Assembly (NCBI RefSeq): GCF_017355915.2
Contig: NZ_JAFEUV020000017.1
Location: 47,319 to 111,318 of the forward strand
Origin: Telluribacter roseus
GTDB lineage: Bacteria; Bacteroidota; Bacteroidia; Cytophagales; Spirosomataceae
Direction of reading: 5' to 3'
DNA length: 64,000 nucleotides
The stretch's first letter is position 1. The number at the start of each line of letters is the position of its first letter. Under the pieces are notes generated by a model that worked only from the letters and a program-made list of their open reading frames with translations, was not told the DNA's origin and ran no database searches. Both the position numbers and the translations under genes were made by a program. This document shows, in pieces, positions 62,581 to 64,000 of the stretch.

Positions 62581-64000
62581 ATGAGAACGTTCATAATAAT
62601 ACTACTTGGCTTGTTAAGCTTTGCTAGTGCTATGGCACAAGACGAGAAGGATAGGAAGCCTTCTGGTAACCAAGCTAAGGTAAACTTTAAGGATAGCAAT
62701 AATAACATAGTAAAGATCATCCAGGCAGGAAAGGTAGTGACTTATGATCTGACAAAAGATCAAGAAGCTCATAAGCTGTTGAGTTACCTCCGGAATATGC
62801 CTTCTATAACTAAGCAACTTGATCAACTAGAACAAGGGTTAAACCAGCAAGGAAGAACAACAAAGCAAATAGAGCATATTGTAAAAAGTCAGAACAAGCT
62901 ACTTATAGAGATAGCTCGTCATATCTCCCAAGATGGGTTCATTAGCATTGAAACTTACAACCAAGGCTTAGAAAAATATGTGCTTGAGAATAATCAGCTT
63001 AAAGTAGAGCTTTCTCGGATCCAGGCTCAATATCAAAATACTGAATATGCAACTGTACTGAATAAAGCAGAAGAAATGTTAAAACAGCTAGACAATGAGG
63101 GATATCAACAGCTATTGGAAGAGTTTAAGCAGAAACGTAAAGCAAAAATACAGCAGGAAAAAAGGGAGATAGCTCAGGCTGCTTACCTGCAAGCTCAGAA
63201 TAGTAATAACCATTTCCAGTACAACAAAGCCCTCAAACAAATTGAAGAAGCTATTGAACATGATATTAATAGCCCAAATTATGTTATTCTAAAAGGATAC
63301 ATTTTGGAAAACTTATACCAAATAGAAGAGGCTCTTAAAATATTTCTTACAATTAAAGAGAATTTATTGCAAGATACATTGAGAAGTGAGTTGTATAGTA
63401 ATATAGGTCGTGTTTACTATATGAAAAACGAGCCAGACAAGGCCCTTGAATATCATAAAGAAGCATTAGAACTCAAAATTAAAATATTTGGCTCTGAGCA
63501 TACAGAGGTAGCTTCATCTTATAATGACTTCGGTCTAGTTTATGATCTTAAGAAAGAGTATGATAAGGCTCTGGATTATTATAACAAAGATCTAAGTATC
63601 TCATTGAAAGTCCATGGCGCTGAGCATCCAAGAATTGCAGTCACTTACGTTAATATAGGTTGTTTATATAACTCTAAGCAAGAGTATGACAAGGCTATCG
63701 AATATCATAATAAAGCCCTGGCTATTGAGCTAAAAGCCTTAGGTGCGGAGCATCCGGCTGTAGGTTGGACCTACAGCCATATCGGCAGCACCCATAGCTC
63801 TAAGCAAGAGTATGACAAGGCTATGGAATATCACAATAAAGCCCTGGCTATCCGACTTAAAGCCTTAGGTACGGAGCATCCGGATGTAGGTTGGACCTAC
63901 AGCCATATCGGCAGCATCTATAGCTCTAAGCAAGAGTATGACAAGGCTATCGAATATCACAATAAAGCCCTGGCTATTGAGCTAAAAGCCTTAGGTGCGG
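62581..64000 (+). CDS. Exported tetratricopeptide-repeat protein, 3'-truncated by window end
   Basis: The frame runs from the ATG at 62581 (GAAGG-like site upstream) to the end of the window, 473 codons and still open. A signal peptide (FIIILLGLLSFASAMAQ) is followed by a charged coiled-coil region at about residues 60-205. 42-residue TPRs of the kinesin-light-chain type follow, with the core EYDKAIEYHNKALAIELKAL and AEHP turns. At least five TPR units are present. In Cytophagales such exported TPR/coiled-coil proteins may continue into a signalling domain (kinase or LuxR-like), but that lies outside the window. The gene is AT-rich compared with the left 58 kb. Confidence 0.85.
   Translation, partial: MRTFIIILLGLLSFASAMAQDEKDRKPSGNQAKVNFKDSNNNIVKIIQAGKVVTYDLTKDQEAHKLLSYLRNMPSITKQLDQLEQGLNQQGRTTKQIEHIVKSQNKLLIEIARHISQDGFISIETYNQGLEKYVLENNQLKVELSRIQAQYQNTEYATVLNKAEEMLKQLDNEGYQQLLEEFKQKRKAKIQQEKREIAQAAYLQAQNSNNHFQYNKALKQIEEAIEHDINSPNYVILKGYILENLYQIEEALKIFLTIKENLLQDTLRSELYSNIGRVYYMKNEPDKALEYHKEALELKIKIFGSEHTEVASSYNDFGLVYDLKKEYDKALDYYNKDLSISLKVHGAEHPRIAVTYVNIGCLYNSKQEYDKAIEYHNKALAIELKALGAEHPAVGWTYSHIGSTHSSKQEYDKAMEYHNKALAIRLKALGTEHPDVGWTYSHIGSIYSSKQEYDKAIEYHNKALAIELKALGA
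63672..64000 (+). repeat. Near-identical 126-bp tandem repeats encoding TPRs
   Basis: Units beginning CTCTAAGCAAGAGTATGAC start at 63672, 63798 and 63924, exactly 126 bp (42 codons) apart. They differ at only a handful of bases in the visible part. A more diverged unit precedes them at about 63546. The third unit continues past the window. Confidence 0.9.

Noticed and set aside
62614..62826. A reverse frame inside the TPR gene
   Set aside because: It is antisense to the signal-peptide and linker region of the TPR protein and has no support.
63546..64000. CRISPR array suggested by regularly spaced repeats
   Set aside because: The 126-bp periodicity is continuous coding sequence for 42-residue TPRs; there are no spacers.

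Overview
This window looks like chromosome of a Bacteroidota bacterium, most likely order Cytophagales (Spirosomataceae or a relative). The evidence is a SusC/SusD pair, Tat- and lipoprotein-exported sugar enzymes, DUF1501/DUF1549/DUF1553 and PVC-type heme proteins, TAnnTTTG-like promoters with few Shine-Dalgarno sites, and a RAYT with REP sequences. The lineage is inferred from gene content, not from a marker gene. Most of the window is moderately GC-rich and unusually rich in GGTACC. The right end (about 58.9-64.0 kb) and the 54 kb SGNH gene lack that signature.

Layout. 0-11 kb: the 3' end of a NagB-like gene, an exported Gfo/Idh lipoprotein, three tandem exported esterases, an alpha/beta hydrolase, a GH3 beta-glycosidase and a Tat-exported sugar isomerase. 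11-20 kb: a Nudix-like regulator with a degenerate Nudix box, a seven-PAS histidine kinase, the YbbP-YbbA exporter divergent from a TesA-type esterase, and a DsbA-like oxidoreductase. 20.5-30.6 kb: a reverse-strand block of two DUF1501 proteins, two DUF1549/DUF1553 cytochrome proteins and a DUF2231-cytochrome-LRR protein. 31-32.3 kb: a GH28 polygalacturonase-like enzyme. 32.4-33.2 kb: a RAYT transposase gene between matching REP blocks. 33.2-43.4 kb: an Rbs-type ABC sugar importer followed by a Gfo/Idh dehydrogenase, two TIM-barrel isomerases/epimerases, a phosphomannose-isomerase-like cupin, a DUF4432 epimerase and a DUF1080 protein. 43.5-51.3 kb: a PVC-type heme dehydrogenase and a SusD/SusC pair. 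52-53.7 kb: an FAD monooxygenase with DUF3237. 54-58.9 kb: an SGNH hydrolase, a PQQ dehydrogenase-cytochrome c-DUF1080 fusion and a DUF6807 protein. 59.4-61.6 kb: a PRISE-like reductase and a Tat-exported aldo/keto reductase. 62-64 kb: a broken gene remnant and a TPR protein running off the end.

How the genes may work together. The window reads as machinery for taking plant-type glycans apart. Esterases remove acyl groups, GH3 and GH28 cut glycosidic bonds, and SusCD plus an ABC importer move sugars. Several oxidoreductase/isomerase/DUF1080 sets are suited to oxidative sugar routes through keto-sugar intermediates (oxidation, elimination, hydration, reduction). The PQQ-cytochrome-DUF1080 fusion and the heme dehydrogenase suggest part of this oxidation is periplasmic and feeds electrons to the respiratory chain. 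That pathway reading is inference.

The most unusual non-coding signal is a four-copy stem-loop element (544-656, 6237-6365, 6461-6576, 22735-22850). Its loop and tail are conserved, but the inner stem has a different sequence in every copy while still pairing.
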